Of a DNA stretch of 64,000 nucleotides, positions 38,359-50,133 are shown piece by piece; position 1 is the first letter of the stretch; each line of letters opens with the position of its first letter. Both the position numbers and the translations under genes were made by a program. Under the pieces are notes generated by a model. The model was not told the DNA's origin. It made no database searches and worked only from the letters and a program-made list of their open reading frames with translations. The DNA comes from Orbilia blumenaviensis (Eukaryota; Ascomycota; Orbiliomycetes; Orbiliales; Orbiliaceae). The stretch spans positions 1,240,001 through 1,304,000 of the forward strand of contig JAVHNS010000012.1 in the NCBI GenBank assembly GCA_036872755.1. Reading direction: 5' to 3'.

Positions 38359-40017
38359 ATGGGCGAAGATTTCGAGCTCGTCCATTCGAATGACATGAGT
38401 AATGAAACCTACGAGGCCGCTTCGATGCAGAATTTTGGAGGGAGACACGTCGCTCCCCGATTGAGAGGGGATACGACACCGCCGTACACACCCAGCAATA
38501 TTATTTCTCCAATCGACCTTTTGGGCGATCAAGCTACCGATCAGCAGGTAGCTGTCCAAACGGGGCTGCCAACTCCTCCTTCTTCACCTCAGTCAGTCAG
38601 CCTCTCACTTCCATTTCCCGCCGATGAGCCGGCGGAGGAGCTTTCCGCACTTCAAAGGAAGGAACGACAGCGGCTAATCTTCCTTCGCAATGCGACCGAA
38701 CTTCGAAAAAGACACTATGCTCGTATCGTAGGTGCGCAAAAGATTGCGACCTACATTACACAATGCTATGCATGGGGTTATCCCATAGATTGGGCGCAAT
38801 GGGTTCGAGCATGCCCTCTGCCCATAATGGAGTTTACGAAGAGAAATCCGGCAACGTGCCAAAAGCCACATCCTCTGTTATCAGGGCTTAGCGGTTTAAC
38901 CGCAAAGGCATCGCAAAAGACTTCGCTCCTTGACCTATGTGATCAAACTGTCGCTAAGATCATGGGGATCTTGGATTATCCATCCGTACAGTCCCTACGC
39001 CTCGCGGCGAGGGACTTCAACAGCGCCTACAAAAAGCACTGGGAGGACATTTGCGATAACATATATAAAGGGAAGCGGAGTAAAATATCGTATATTCCCG
39101 ATTTTCTCACGCTAGCCGGCTCACCGGAGGGAGACTCCAAGGGCAAGTTGAAACAACATCACTACTGTGTCGATTGGATTGTCGGGTCTATCCTGCCGGG
39201 CTATCACCAAGTGAAGGCAGAGTCAGATGCAGCCCTAGTTGCGGCGGCTGAGGCGGCGTGCGTAAACGCGTGGCGTGCACCGCCGAAGAAAGAAAGGGAA
39301 AGACAGGTAGACGGAGCCATCCCGATCAAGAGTCAAGACAGTGGGCAATATGCGAACTTTCGGGAGCCATGCATCGAACCTGCAGACTTGGGCAGCGTGG
39401 GAAATGGATTCAGCCGCCCAAATGGCAAGGGGAGCAAAGAAAGCCATGAAGGACTGGCAAAAAGAAATGCCATAAGGCCGAGGCCAAAGATCACAGAGGG
39501 GGAAACGTTTCCCTTTGCTGGCCTCCTCAGGTATGTACTCGAGAGATACTTGGGTTCGCCGAGGAGGAGCAAGGATAATCTTCCACGGTACCGGAGGGCA
39601 CTGACAATGACGGAGAAGACTTGCTTGGCGGATGTCACGGTCGAGAAAAAGGCATTCCACTGGGCTATGAACCTGGTGGCCTGGCACTTGATGAAGCAGC
39701 GTATAGTATACTATGCTATTAGGGATGGATTCATCAGACAGATGAAAGAGGAGGATGGCCAGGATGAAGATGAGGTAGATCAGGGCGACATTCCAGAGCC
39801 ACTGTCCATCAGCGAGAGGGAGTACGTAGAGAGGTTGAAGTTATTGAAGCCCGTTCAGCTTTGGGAGCTGATCAGGCTCGCCGAAGTCAAGGCGGGGGAC
39901 GTGGTTGCTTTGGTGAAAGTCAAGAGCTTCATGGGGACCCACGAAGAAGAGGAAACCGAGGCGCAACTCATGGAGGAGCTTGCACTTGAAAGGGTTAATC
40001 AAGTCCTCAGCATGTAA
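38359..40017 (+). CDS. F-box-like protein with Ala/charged linker
   Basis: Single exon, 552 residues. The N-terminal 110 residues are Pro/Ser/Thr-rich. Around residues 190-236 is an F-box-like segment (SLLDLCDQTVAKIMGILDYPSVQSLRLAARDFNSAY). The middle (about 290-380) is charged and probably disordered. The C-terminal part is helical and contains KLLKPVQLWELIRLAEV (near 493), shared with the protein at 26244-27365. It probably acts as a substrate adaptor of an SCF-type ubiquitin ligase; the target is unknown. The F-box is not central and is poorly conserved, so the call is moderate. No introns are needed. Confidence 0.6.
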   Translation: MGEDFELVHSNDMSNETYEAASMQNFGGRHVAPRLRGDTTPPYTPSNIISPIDLLGDQATDQQVAVQTGLPTPPSSPQSVSLSLPFPADEPAEELSALQRKERQRLIFLRNATELRKRHYARIVGAQKIATYITQCYAWGYPIDWAQWVRACPLPIMEFTKRNPATCQKPHPLLSGLSGLTAKASQKTSLLDLCDQTVAKIMGILDYPSVQSLRLAARDFNSAYKKHWEDICDNIYKGKRSKISYIPDFLTLAGSPEGDSKGKLKQHHYCVDWIVGSILPGYHQVKAESDAALVAAAEAACVNAWRAPPKKERERQVDGAIPIKSQDSGQYANFREPCIEPADLGSVGNGFSRPNGKGSKESHEGLAKRNAIRPRPKITEGETFPFAGLLRYVLERYLGSPRRSKDNLPRYRRALTMTEKTCLADVTVEKKAFHWAMNLVAWHLMKQRIVYYAIRDGFIRQMKEEDGQDEDEVDQGDIPEPLSISEREYVERLKLLKPVQLWELIRLAEVKAGDVVALVKVKSFMGTHEEEETEAQLMEELALERVNQVLSM

Positions 40018-40979
40018 ATTAGTTGTGCACTTTGGATACCTAGGCTTCTCAGATCTTTCTTTAGCGGATCGTGCTGTGAAGAGACAGCGCGACTAAGTCT
40101 TACTATGGGACAAACAGCGGGAAACAGGACCAAATATCAAATCCCCATAATTCCACCCCTCAAACCCTAGAGTCTGAGAAGAAATAAAAGTCCAAGCGGA
40201 CAAACCTCGACTAGCTTTAGTTTCTCAAAGACTGGGGCAGAAGCTTGGGAGCGTTTACTTAGTCCGGTGGGCTGTATAAGGCTAGAGCACCAACGCACCT
40301 GCAGCAATGGAAAAAGCACAGCCGCGCCAATAGGCAAAGGCAAAGGCTTGTGGTGTTGTTTCTGCCAATTTGATGGCTAGGACTAACTAGGGGACGTTGC
40401 TGTAAACTAGAGTTACTAGAGCTATAATATCACTAGTTAGCGCAAATCTAAAATTTCCATTATGTTAGCCCTTTCGAATAATTATGATTTGATTTTGTAA
40501 AAGATTAAGTCCAAAAAAAAACAAGTTGAACCCCGTACCCATTCAAAATTAAGAAACGTCCGGAATAAACGAAACGCTTGATTGGAAGAAACGTTTCTAT
40601 TACAAACAGTTATTCGAATCGGGCTCGCGAATGTCGCTCTTGCACAAGAAAAGTCTGCTAATTTCGAATTTATATGTTATTACTTCTAAAATAACAATTC
40701 CTAGGATGGGCGCGGGCGGATACTGGCCATACGCGTTCAAGAGTACAAGCATGACCCAACTCATATGTCCTTAGTATACCTGAAACAATTCTTTAGCAGC
40801 TAATTCTCCCAAGAAGAGACCAGCCAAGAATATGACAAGCCATCTGCATATTCTACCCTATCCTAGGCCTGTGTTACGAGGCTTGAGATGCCTGATCTTG
40901 TAAACAAGCATCCGCCAAGTGGCACAGGATCGCCAAAGCTTTTTTAAAGCTTAGTGTCAATAAAGGACCCAGGATTGTG

Positions 40980-41014
<35 letters not shown>

Positions 41015-41391
41015 CTACAAATATATATGATATGGGGATTATGAGTTAAACGAGGCAAGTGTAGATAACCTCCGTTATCGTATCGAGGTTATATATTAGG
41101 TTCGCATTGGGATTTTCAGGATTTGTAAGAGCGAGGTAGTGTTGGGGAAAGAATTTTAGACTTAAGGTTAGGAGGGAAGGAAGCATCAGGGCGACCATAT
41201 ACCTTAACTAGTATGCCATTATTAATCTTCCTATATAGCCAGGCTGACATCTTAATAAAAACTTCCAGATGTGCCTGCAAGAGCTGTCCTGACGCGTTCA
41301 AATTCTTTAATTTACATAGGGGCCACAGAGGGTAAATGCACCTGAGAAACAAATAAATCTCTGAATATGCATGGGCCCGGTACATACCTAA
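40018..41391. other. Convergent intergenic region
   Basis: Between the 3' ends of the F-box-like gene and the Rqt4-like gene. No gene seen. Contains the (GAT)n microsatellite at 40981. Confidence 0.5.
40981..41014. repeat. (GAT)n microsatellite
   Basis: Eleven uninterrupted GAT units. Likely length-polymorphic. Confidence 0.95.
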
Positions 41392-43119
41392 TTAACCGCA
41401 GCTGGTCTCTGTACTTTTCTCTTCGGGATTCGTTTCCCCTCCTAAACGCCCTCCATCTAAAATTTGGGCTTCATTGTCCGTCATATCATCCTGAACGATT
41501 CTCCAACCACTTCGAAGTATTTTACCCCATTTCCCGAGTTCGACTTCAGGTTCAATATCATTTCCCCCAATATCTTTCGCTCCTTCTTGGGGCTTCCAGA
41601 CGGGTTTAATAAGCCCCTTGGCAAGCAATGGGTTCCTCGAAAACGTTCCGCCACTATTCGTCGCCGTGATCGGAATTACTTCATCTTCTTCTTCTCTCTC
41701 CTTCTCAACCTCAAACTTTGGTTTCTCAATGGCGCCCATCCTTTTCTCAAATCTCTTTCCTTTCAGATCTATGGAAACAACGACTGATCTTTTCTCCCAC
41801 TCGTCCCTATTCTCCCATTCAAGTTCCCTCATCTTCCTTTGTTGTTCTCGTAGTTGCAAAGCTCTCTCCTGGGGAGTTGCCCACATGTTAACGCCAGAGT
41901 CGGGGGTTTCCCAATCAGCAGCTTGGTCGATAATCTTAGTTCTCTTAGCTGATGAACTCTGAAACCCTAGCAGTTTGTCTCTTTGTTCCATAGCACTGGC
42001 CAACGCAGATGAGGAGGTAGATGCGGCGATAGCAGGTGTCGGGCCGGAAAGATAATTACCACCTCCAGCCGAAGGGTTAACCTTGCTTGCATAGACGGCT
42101 GTGAGCTTTGTTGTTTCTGCTTTTCGTTGACCAGCGTTATGTGCATTCATCTTCTCCTTGCTTTGCTCTTCACGTAGAACACGGCGCATGGCCTCCATAT
42201 CCTCGGAAGAGATAAGATCGTAGCCACAGAAGGTACAAGGGGCAAGACCCTCCTTGATACAAATGATCTTTCCACACCGAAGGCAGTTAGGAGCTGCAAG
42301 GAGGAGTTCGTGCTTTCGGCCGGAGCAGTTGCAACGTCGTTTCTCGACTGGAAGGGTGTGCGTATTTGCGAGGGTTGGGTTTGTTTGCAGTTCAAGAGAT
42401 CGAAGAGCGGAAGAAACATCCGATAATGTAGAAGATGGTGCCCTCATGGTCGTATTTGCGGGGACGGATACAGTTGTAGCCTTTGGTTTTGAGGGTTTCT
42501 TTTTGCTTAGCAAATCGGATGTTAGCATACCTTGTTGAGCTGGCTGTTTCTGAGGAGGGGGGGCTGATGTAACGGTGGCAGATGTAGCGGCTTTAGATAG
42601 CCCTGAAGTAGGATTTGGGGTGGTGGAACGAGAGGGCGTTTGAGAAGTCGGTTTCGAGGTTGGGTTTGAGTTGGTAGCTATCCTCTTGCTCGATGTTGAC
42701 ATATAGTCGTCCAAATCTTCTTTCTTGTAGGCCTTCCCTGCTAGATTCTCCGAGCTCCCCGAAAAGGTATTATCGACTTTGCGAACTGGTGGAAGCTTGT
42801 TTAAAGGTTCTTTCTTCTTTGTGCCCTTGCGACTCCATTTTGGAGGGGCATCCGAGTCATCTCGGGCATTTGGCTGTCTTGGCTTAGAAGTCGATGATGC
42901 GGTGGGGAATCTTCGCCTGTTGAATTCCTCAATGAAAGAAAGGCATTCCGAAGAAGAACCGAGGAGATCGGTAAAGTGATTCGCGACCGCGGTGGGGCTT
43001 GAGAGGTCCGGTGACGTCGCGGCGTATGATATAACCTGGCGCAGCTCATCTTCTGGCAGTGGGAGTAGATTGGATAGTCTGGGGACTGCCCATGATGTCA
43101 AGTCTGTTAGATTTGCCAT
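41392..43119 (-). CDS. TRIP4/Rqt4-like C2HC5 zinc-finger protein (ribosome quality-control trigger complex)
   Basis: Single exon, 575 residues. Residues 263-298 hold eight zinc ligands in exact C2HC5 order: Cys263, Cys265, His270, Cys279, Cys282, Cys287, Cys295, Cys298. This is the hallmark of activating signal cointegrator 1 (TRIP4) and yeast Rqt4. The N-terminal 70 residues (WAVPRLSNLLPLPEDELRQV...) fit the conserved helical N-domain; residues 75-250 are Ser/Thr/Pro-rich linker. After the finger come charged helices (MRELEWENRDEWEKR). The human ASCH domain is absent, as in fungal forms. Known role: with the Slh1 helicase and Cue3 it splits collided ribosomes. The first Met (43119) begins the conserved N-domain, so the start is well placed. 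Confidence 0.88.
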   Translation of the reverse strand: MANLTDLTSWAVPRLSNLLPLPEDELRQVISYAATSPDLSSPTAVANHFTDLLGSSSECLSFIEEFNRRRFPTASSTSKPRQPNARDDSDAPPKWSRKGTKKKEPLNKLPPVRKVDNTFSGSSENLAGKAYKKEDLDDYMSTSSKRIATNSNPTSKPTSQTPSRSTTPNPTSGLSKAATSATVTSAPPPQKQPAQQGMLTSDLLSKKKPSKPKATTVSVPANTTMRAPSSTLSDVSSALRSLELQTNPTLANTHTLPVEKRRCNCSGRKHELLLAAPNCLRCGKIICIKEGLAPCTFCGYDLISSEDMEAMRRVLREEQSKEKMNAHNAGQRKAETTKLTAVYASKVNPSAGGGNYLSGPTPAIAASTSSSALASAMEQRDKLLGFQSSSAKRTKIIDQAADWETPDSGVNMWATPQERALQLREQQRKMRELEWENRDEWEKRSVVVSIDLKGKRFEKRMGAIEKPKFEVEKEREEEDEVIPITATNSGGTFSRNPLLAKGLIKPVWKPQEGAKDIGGNDIEPEVELGKWGKILRSGWRIVQDDMTDNEAQILDGGRLGGETNPEEKSTETSCG

Positions 43120-43905
43120 CTTTGTTTACAGGGAGAGCTTTCGTTAAGCTTCGAAGATGTTGGAGGTGACGGAGAGCAGATGATGGAGACGGTTGAATTA
43201 GCTGGGGTGGATGTTGTTGACTCTTCGGATGACTAAGCTTGTTGCGCTTTTAGTCGTACAACGCAAATTCTCGTAGTTCCAAAATTGCAGCAAAATGGAG
43301 TTCATTGACTTAGTTCAGAAGGGTCTACCCTTCATGGAGGCGGTGTATAGGGCTGGGCCTACCGAGACGTTGCGGTCAATAATACATTGGGGCACTTATT
43401 CAGTTAGGATGGAGTGTTCTACAATTGGGGTGAGCTAAACATGACTTAGAAGAAGGGAATAATGTGTAACGGATCAATCGAGTGTGAATTGATGACTAGA
43501 ATACAGGCTTGCAATCCCAATCGCCTTAGTTGAACTCGGAAGTTAACAGGTAATAATCTTATGAGGAGATAACCTGTTGATCAAGCTCATGTAAAGGCTA
43601 AAATCAAACCATGCTTTGATCATGTCAACGGATGAAACAAAGAATAGACGACTGCGGTGGTAGGAGAAAACGAGAAGCATCATATATTAAATCAATGAAA
43701 CTTTTTAACACTAGTCTCGTTGTTTAATACCGATATGAAACCAAGAACTGAGCCAAAAGAGGAACGAAACAAAAAATGGAAACAAAGAGTCCCGCCTCAA
43801 GGAAGATCCAGCGCTGAGGCATTTTGGATCAAAAGCTGAGGAAGGAGTGTTGATAAGTGAAGATGTGGTAGATGCTTGGGAATTAAACGAGGAGCCTTGT
43901 CTCAT
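43120..43905. other. Intergenic gap between two minus-strand genes
   Basis: Should contain the promoter of the Rqt4-like gene (43120-43300) and the 3' end of the Cys-rich gene. No additional gene identified. Confidence 0.5.
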
Positions 43906-44616
43906 TTAAAACCCGCCACGTCTGCCATTGAGTCTATCCCAGGGATCACTATCATCCTCTCTAGCCATAGATGGACGATTGTTCTCTGGTGGGTAGTATG
44001 TGCTGCGTGGTTGTGGTTGAGCACGAGGCTCTCCAAGTCTTCCGACAGCGGGATCGTGGTATGCACGATATCCGCCACTAAGATGATGACGGGAGCCTGG
44101 TGGGTAGTTGATGCTTCGTGGTGGAGAATGTTGAACGTGATCAGCAAACCCAGGGTCGTCAAACGGCGATGGGGTCCGGGGACCTGGCATCAAACCTCTG
44201 CGTCGAGGATACCCTGGTGGAACGGTGAGTTCACCCTCGAAGTACCCGCCGGGGGCAGCAGGATTGCGGTTTAGCCAAGCTGTGTGACGGTGGGCTACAT
44301 TGACGGCACGGTGGTCATCAAGTCTACCGAAAGTCGGATTGTCGAAATCAGTCAAGGCAGCGCCTCGGTCTCGTTGGCCCCGATGGATTCTGTTCTCTGC
44401 GAGTGAACGATCCATTCCGAGAAGAGGGCCTTCAGGTCGACACCTTCCATCACAGTCACCCATGCAATATCCGAAGGGGCACTCTTTCCAAACAGAACCA
44501 TTCATGACACAATGGCTACAGTGACCGGCGCGGTCTCGCCTATACTCGTCCAGGCAAACACCGTCCCTGCAACAGTTGCAGCGCGCGGCGTCACGGTTGA
44601 TGCGAGGTCGGGACAT
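43906..44616 (-). CDS. Conserved-looking Cys-rich N-terminal protein, function unknown
   Basis: Single exon, 236 residues. The first 62 residues contain ten Cys in CNCC, CSHC, CPFGYCMGDCDGRC-type clusters and probably bind metal. The rest is Pro/Gly/Arg/Tyr-rich with repeated PPG/YPP motifs (VPPGYPRRRG, INYPPGSRHH, STYYPPENNRP) and is likely disordered. No signal peptide or membrane segment. No family recognised. GC-rich coding composition and low stop density support a real gene. Confidence 0.6.
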   Translation of the reverse strand: MSRPRINRDAARCNCCRDGVCLDEYRRDRAGHCSHCVMNGSVWKECPFGYCMGDCDGRCRPEGPLLGMDRSLAENRIHRGQRDRGAALTDFDNPTFGRLDDHRAVNVAHRHTAWLNRNPAAPGGYFEGELTVPPGYPRRRGLMPGPRTPSPFDDPGFADHVQHSPPRSINYPPGSRHHLSGGYRAYHDPAVGRLGEPRAQPQPRSTYYPPENNRPSMAREDDSDPWDRLNGRRGGF

Positions 44617-46227
44617 GATGAAGAATGGATATTTCTGTTCGATGAAGGGAAAAAAGGGGAGAGGTGTAACTTTAAAGACTTGATGGTTTGGTGCGCAACG
44701 TTGATGGTGGTCTTCGACCGATTAACGCGGAGAGGTTCGTGGATGGAGAGGTGGCTTGTGGATGACGATGCTATTTGTAGATGGTGATGTTGTTTTTAAG
44801 TGACGATGTTGTTGATGGGTGGGGGAAAGAAGGAGAAATGAAGTTCACAGTAATTTATGTGATCAAGTTAGGTAGCTGACTACGGTCCTATTACTACGCA
44901 AATTACGATAGTCACATTGTGTCAACGGCGGTCCTACAAGTCCCCAACACCTCTCGACATATCATATTAATGTATCTCAGCTAGCGTTTTATTATCAAGA
45001 ACATCTGATACCTCTATTTGGTTCGTGCAAAAGATAAACCCTTTCTTCAAATAATCCGGCCGGTGTGCAAGGTCAGCAAATATGATTAGGCCTTCGAATT
45101 TAAATAACTCGTCCTACAAACTTGCACGCAGCGAGCCTACAACTATATCGAATCAATCAGTATTCTAGGATATGTTATTCAATTATCGTATAAACTTATA
45201 CTATTATACAACTCTCTGAATGTATACGCCATACATTTTGAGTAATACTTTAACCTATTTCGTCGTATTAATCAACATTCCATCTACATGTTATGGACCA
45301 AAACGTAGATAACTACCACAATGACTTCAAATGGGAGGTTGATTAGTATAAAGTTAGACTCTGTCAACCGCTAGACTCAGAGTGCGTATGTATGTATGTA
45401 TATCTAAAGAAGGTTAGTTAACTATCATCTATAATCCCAGTGAAGAAGGGTAACCGTGTCTAGGGACCCATTTCTTCTTTCCTCAAAAAATGCGAGATAA
45501 AGCTCTAAGCGGCCTCTGAACCTAGATGCACGCCGAAGCAAGTTCTGAGGAAACTTGTAATGTTTCTTGGGCCATATTGTGGGGAAACCACGAATCTAAG
45601 CTCCTTTAAAGCAAAGGTCAAAGGCAGTTTTATCTCTTCTTTCATATTTATATATAAATAAATTTCCTTTTTTTTATGTAGAAGCGTACGTAACTAATTA
45701 AATACGATTGTTGTCTTCCACCTTTCGTTAGTTCTAGAGTTTCTTTTCGTTCAAATAAGTATACGCATAGTCAACAAAATACGAGGGTATGGTTACTCCT
45801 AAACACCATGGTTCAGCGGTGCAATCCTTTTATATTTGGCTGCAGATATCGCCGGGGCTAGTTTTTACCAATTCTGGAGTACAGCAATTATAGAGTACAA
45901 ATTATGGGCAATAATGAAATTGCTCCGGAGTAGTTATAGGAGGGATCGAATCTCAGTTAGTAGATAGAACACTGATACATACAAATTTTTGAGGCATGAA
46001 TCTTGAGATCAATATCTGGTTGGTTAACCCATGCTATATGTTTCAAGCATGATTAAACGTACTCTAAACTCAGGAATGGCTGTAGATAAATGTTTGTGTA
46101 ACATGGAAAGTTATAGTAGTCACCGAAGCGGTGCATGAACTCGGCTATTTTCGACGGTTGGTTAGCTCAAATATAATCGATTCTTTGACAGTACGTACTA
46201 TGGGCAGTTTTACTAGCGCCAAGACTT
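44617..46227. other. Gene-free AT-rich interval
   Basis: No coding sequence recognised. A short GTAT microsatellite lies near 45388-45402. Confidence 0.5.
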
Positions 46228-47370
46228 CTATTTAGACATTATCGCACCCTGGCCTACCGCCATTGGCCTATCTACTTCACCAGCGTCTACACCGCGGAAT
46301 GCTGGCCAGTAATCTACCGGGTTGCTTTTGAATTTACAGCTTTCAATTGGTTCCCTACCGATGTAGACAAACCAAGAAGAATCTTCGCTCCAGAATGTAT
46401 GCCCTATAGTCTCCCAGATCCTGTCAGGGGTAGTTGCAATTGGTTTCCCCGTATGGACCCACTCCTTGGCTTCATCGTCACTCTTTAGAGGTGGGACAGC
46501 TAGATGGAGGGATAACTCATAGGCTACTTTTGCAGCATCTAAGCACTTAATACTAAGCGTCTCCTCCCTCGCGTTATGAAGCCGAATGCTAAATCCTGAC
46601 TCATCACAGTACATTATGGGGTCAAAGTTTTCCCCTTCGTATTGAGAATGCGGCTGAGCAGCGCAGAATACGTCCGTTTTTTCCTCCTCATCAGGAGTTT
46701 TGGTGGTTTTGTTAAGCTCCTCCCGGACTGTCGACTCAATCGGCTCGCCTTTGAATAAGCTTTCAATATTATCCGCAGAAGTCTTTTCGGATAGTGACCG
46801 ATTATAGAAATAAAGAAGAGCATTTTTCATCGCATTTTTGACCATAAAGTACTGCGCAGACTTTGTGGGGCCATCAATGAGCGTCCTAGGGTTGATCTTG
46901 CCGTTTTTCTCAATGTCCCAGTTGGTGACGTAAACCTGGCGCTTTGAACCTTTATAAGTGCTATATTCTGCAGTATCAACAACATCCACCCGTGACGTAT
47001 ATGGCGTAGATGTCGGAGGAAAATTGGTCGAACTTGTGCTTGCTGACGTTGTCGTAGTTGATATAATTGTTAGAGTATTTGTTGCCGTCGTAGCTGTTGC
47101 CGAAACCCCTGCAATGGTCGTTCCCCCCGACCGAATCTCCGCTACTACCATTGCCGCCGCCGTCACTGCTCCCGTTCTACCAATCCCCATACGTGTGGCG
47201 GCGTGACCTTCTACCCCAGACTTTATCTCAACTGCGCTATATGCCAGAATCTGGGGCTACCCTACGTTAACATGGCACCTGTAGTGCGCTTTTCGCCGTG
47301 TAGGGCGATCGTTTCTTACCGATGCTGCCGCCAAACCCAGATTAAGGCCAACCCAGGCTGTGAAAGCCAT
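46228..47370 (-). CDS. Signal-anchored/secreted protein with Thr-rich linker, function unknown
   Basis: Two exons read on the minus strand: 47370-47320, then 47250-46228, joined in phase 0 (GTAAGA...CCCCAG, branch-like GTTAAC). Adding the first exon gives MAFTAWVGLNLGLAAAS joined to ILAYSAVE, a hydrophobic signal peptide or anchor missing from the exon 2 frame alone; 357 residues in total. After it come an Ala/Gly/Thr region and a Ser/Thr-rich linker (TIISTTTTSASTSS). From about residue 110 there is a compact domain with VTNWDIEKNG, a YFMVKNAMKNALLYFYNRSL helix and an aromatic C-terminal part. No known family recognised. The layout suggests an extracellular fungal protein. The first exon rests on splice signals and the fitting signal sequence. 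Confidence 0.6.
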
Positions 47371-48708
47371 TAGAGTACATCGCTGCTTTTCCCCCATAAT
47401 ACCTTTCTGTAGGTAGAATATCAGGTAAATAGACAATTATTATCCCCCTTTTTGATGTGCTCTCCGTAAATGATACTAGTATTAAGTTTTTAAGAATCGT
47501 ACATTATTTTATGGTGGGAAAACCTACTAATCAAGGGGTTACGAGACTATCAAAAGGTATAGTGACAACGGGTTGTTTAAATTTGGGCAGTATGATGTAA
47601 ATCTGTGAATCCGGCCTTCAAATTTGGCAAATTTACATTATGGCCAAATTTGAAAAAAAATCTATTAGCTCAGTGGGGAACCCTTACTCTCTTTATACCA
47701 ACAACAATCGGATTCATTAGAGCCTGTTAATCGTTTTTTTTTTTTTTTGTGCTTTTGGTGCGGGATGCAGGTGTTTCAGGTGTGCCGTTTTAGCCAGCCA
47801 GCGAACGTTCGAACATGCGAGCAACTTATCTATGTATACGTGCCGCAAATGACTAGCCATAATAATGTTTTGGTTAGGGTTGGTGTGCAAACGTCATCCC
47901 TTTTAGGTGAGGCGATTTTCCAATACTCCAGCATGCAAATTTGTATTGGATCTGTATGTAAGTACACTCTTCCAAAAACAAGAAACATATGTTGGAGAAT
48001 ACGGATAGAATCTCACAATTTATAAGCTCTAAGGGCATTAGACTAATTTGACCATCCACTGCGGGTAGAAAATCATACGGCTAAAATTAAAACCCCTCCT
48101 TTCCTCATATTATTATAGTATATATAGAGCGGGGACCGCGCCGTATCTAACGTACGCCATTAATGCATTGTTGCAACTGTGCCCAGGCAGTAAGGCAAAG
48201 CCTCAAAGAGAATCACCACTGACTAGGTATCGATATTTATACCTGTTTGTTGTGAAGCATGGATGCGGATTGGAGCCCATGTGAGGGGTTAACCGTATCC
48301 TGGAACCTGGAAATAGTTGCCACAGCTAGAATATAGGGCTGCAAACTTCATCCTCTCCATTTTGACAGCTACTGTTAATGTGGTTGAAATATGTATTACT
48401 TTGAGAGAGCAATTATATAGTGCTTAAGGGTATAAATATATCATCTAGAAACTAGAAACTTGTACGACGACGACGGATCCCGCCTCAAAATGGACGCCAA
48501 TCTTTTACGATGCATTTCATTCACGAGTCCTCATGTATACAGCGCCAACCAGATGCCAAATAGTAAAACAGGCCGAGAACTAAGCCTCCGAGCTCCATCA
48601 ACGGCAACATTAGCTTTGTCAGGCGCGTTAGGCTGCGGCAATCAACTAAAACTATCCGACATGGGAGGCAACACGCCAAGTTTAACTCCTAGTATGGTGG
48701 TTAATTGA
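47371..48708. other. Gene-free interval
   Basis: AT-rich, with a poly-T run at 47734-47748 and no supported coding region. An 82-codon plus-strand frame at 48460-48708 looks accidental. Confidence 0.5.
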
Positions 48709-50133
48709 TCAAGACCTTATAAGGCCTCGTGGTGTTTGAACCACATTGAAAGAATCAAATAGTAGTGTATCCGCATAAATCGAGTACGGCCCTGGGATAA
48801 GTTCGACCTCTAAAATAAAAAGATGGTCGATCTTAGTGGCATGGAATACCGTAGCGTTATGATGATTCCAGATTGGGATAGATAGATTCAAAGACTCCGC
48901 CAGATCCCAAGTACTGTATATTTCTATCAACCCCCCATGGCCCAGTCGCAGGTTTAAGAAGGACACGGCCTGTGCCGGACGTTCCCCAGAACGTGTGAAG
49001 ATAGTTACGGGAAAACGCAAAGGAAAAGCGATAGCCGTGGCCAGGTTTCAATTTTATTGGTTGAGAAAATGATCCAATATCCCCAGCTGATTTGACAAGG
49101 TTGGTGTATTGCACCCAAAGGAAGTAAGGTTTGGAGTCGGCGAAGTTGGACGCTGCCGTGTACGTCTGTACTTTCCAGTCCGTTTCATTATCCCGCACCG
49201 AGAATTCCCACGCCGATTCTTGGAAGGGGCCTTCGTCGAAACCCTTGTTTTTAATTTCTGTTATGATCTCAGGACCAGTATGCGTTGTGGTAGTTGTGGT
49301 TGTCATGGCTTTTGTCGTCTTCGCAGATGCGTACATCTATTAGCAAAGCTTTATAGACCAAATAGAAGGGAGAGTTGGCGGGAAATACTTGAGTTCCCAG
49401 AGTTTCTGTTGTTGTCGTGTATAGGGTTTCCAATATCGTAGACAGTGTAGCCTTGGGTAGGAAACAGTTACAGGCACTTAATGTGAGTCTGGAGTCTGAT
49501 AAATCGCACTTTTCCAAGAAATTCACAATTGCCTTTGACGCGGAACTGCTATTCTCCGGCCCCTGTCTTTCCCAATGATAACTTTTTGCTATAACAGCTC
49601 TATACGAGAGCCCGATGGTCAAAGTCAACGTGGTGCCACGTGCATAGGTAAATAGTCCAGTTAGATTCGTCACAACTAGCTTTTGTATTGCAGATAGACG
49701 GTGAATACTCGTCTCGTAGTTAATACCCACTCGAGGTTAATATAAGATATACACCTACCTTGTCATGATACCACTGGCTTGCGTTACCTTTTCTATAGAT
49801 ATTACACTTCGTGTTATAGTTGATATCTCTGTTATTGTGGACGGCACCCCTATCGTAGACAGTAGCCCCAAAACCGACGTACAGAACGGCTGACCATATT
49901 CTGGGGCGCCGCGGATAGCACGAAGGCAGTTATCGGCCACGCATACTACGACATTGTTAGCTAGCTGAATAGTTTCATACTTTATATTAGGTATATATTG
50001 ACATAGGGCTGCTGTCAGAGTAACACAGTACTAGAGAGTATCTTAAGATCGATGACGTACCAGATACTAACATCGGCATAGCTAGGATGTAACGGCTGTA
50101 GCTACTTGCTACTAATATTGGTAGAATTATCAT
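48709..50133 (-). CDS. Secreted multi-domain protein with beta-sandwich (CBM-like) C-domain, probably frameshifted
   Basis: Minus-strand exons: 50133-50061, 49960-49759, 49599-49389 and 49336 onward. All phases agree; the third exon's acceptor is the least certain. Exon 1 begins MIILPILVASSYSRYILA, a signal peptide. Exon 2 carries VADNCLRAIRG...FCTSVLG, a Cys-pattern seen in fungal secreted proteins, followed by Thr/Ile-rich repeats. Exon 3 has LSACNCF and a Thr-rich linker. Exon 4 holds a jelly-roll-like domain (NKGFDEGPFQESAWEF...). In exon 4 the frame stops at 48857, but the expected end of such a domain (PGPYSIYADTLLFDSF) continues in another frame to 48709. A single-base indel near 48895-48930 is likely. 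The coding product ending at 48857 would be 321 residues. Possible adhesin or cell-wall protein; ligand unknown. Confidence 0.5.

Noticed and set aside
47660..47740. tRNA-like A-box (TAGCTCAGTGGG)
   Set aside because: No matching B-box or cloverleaf could be found downstream.
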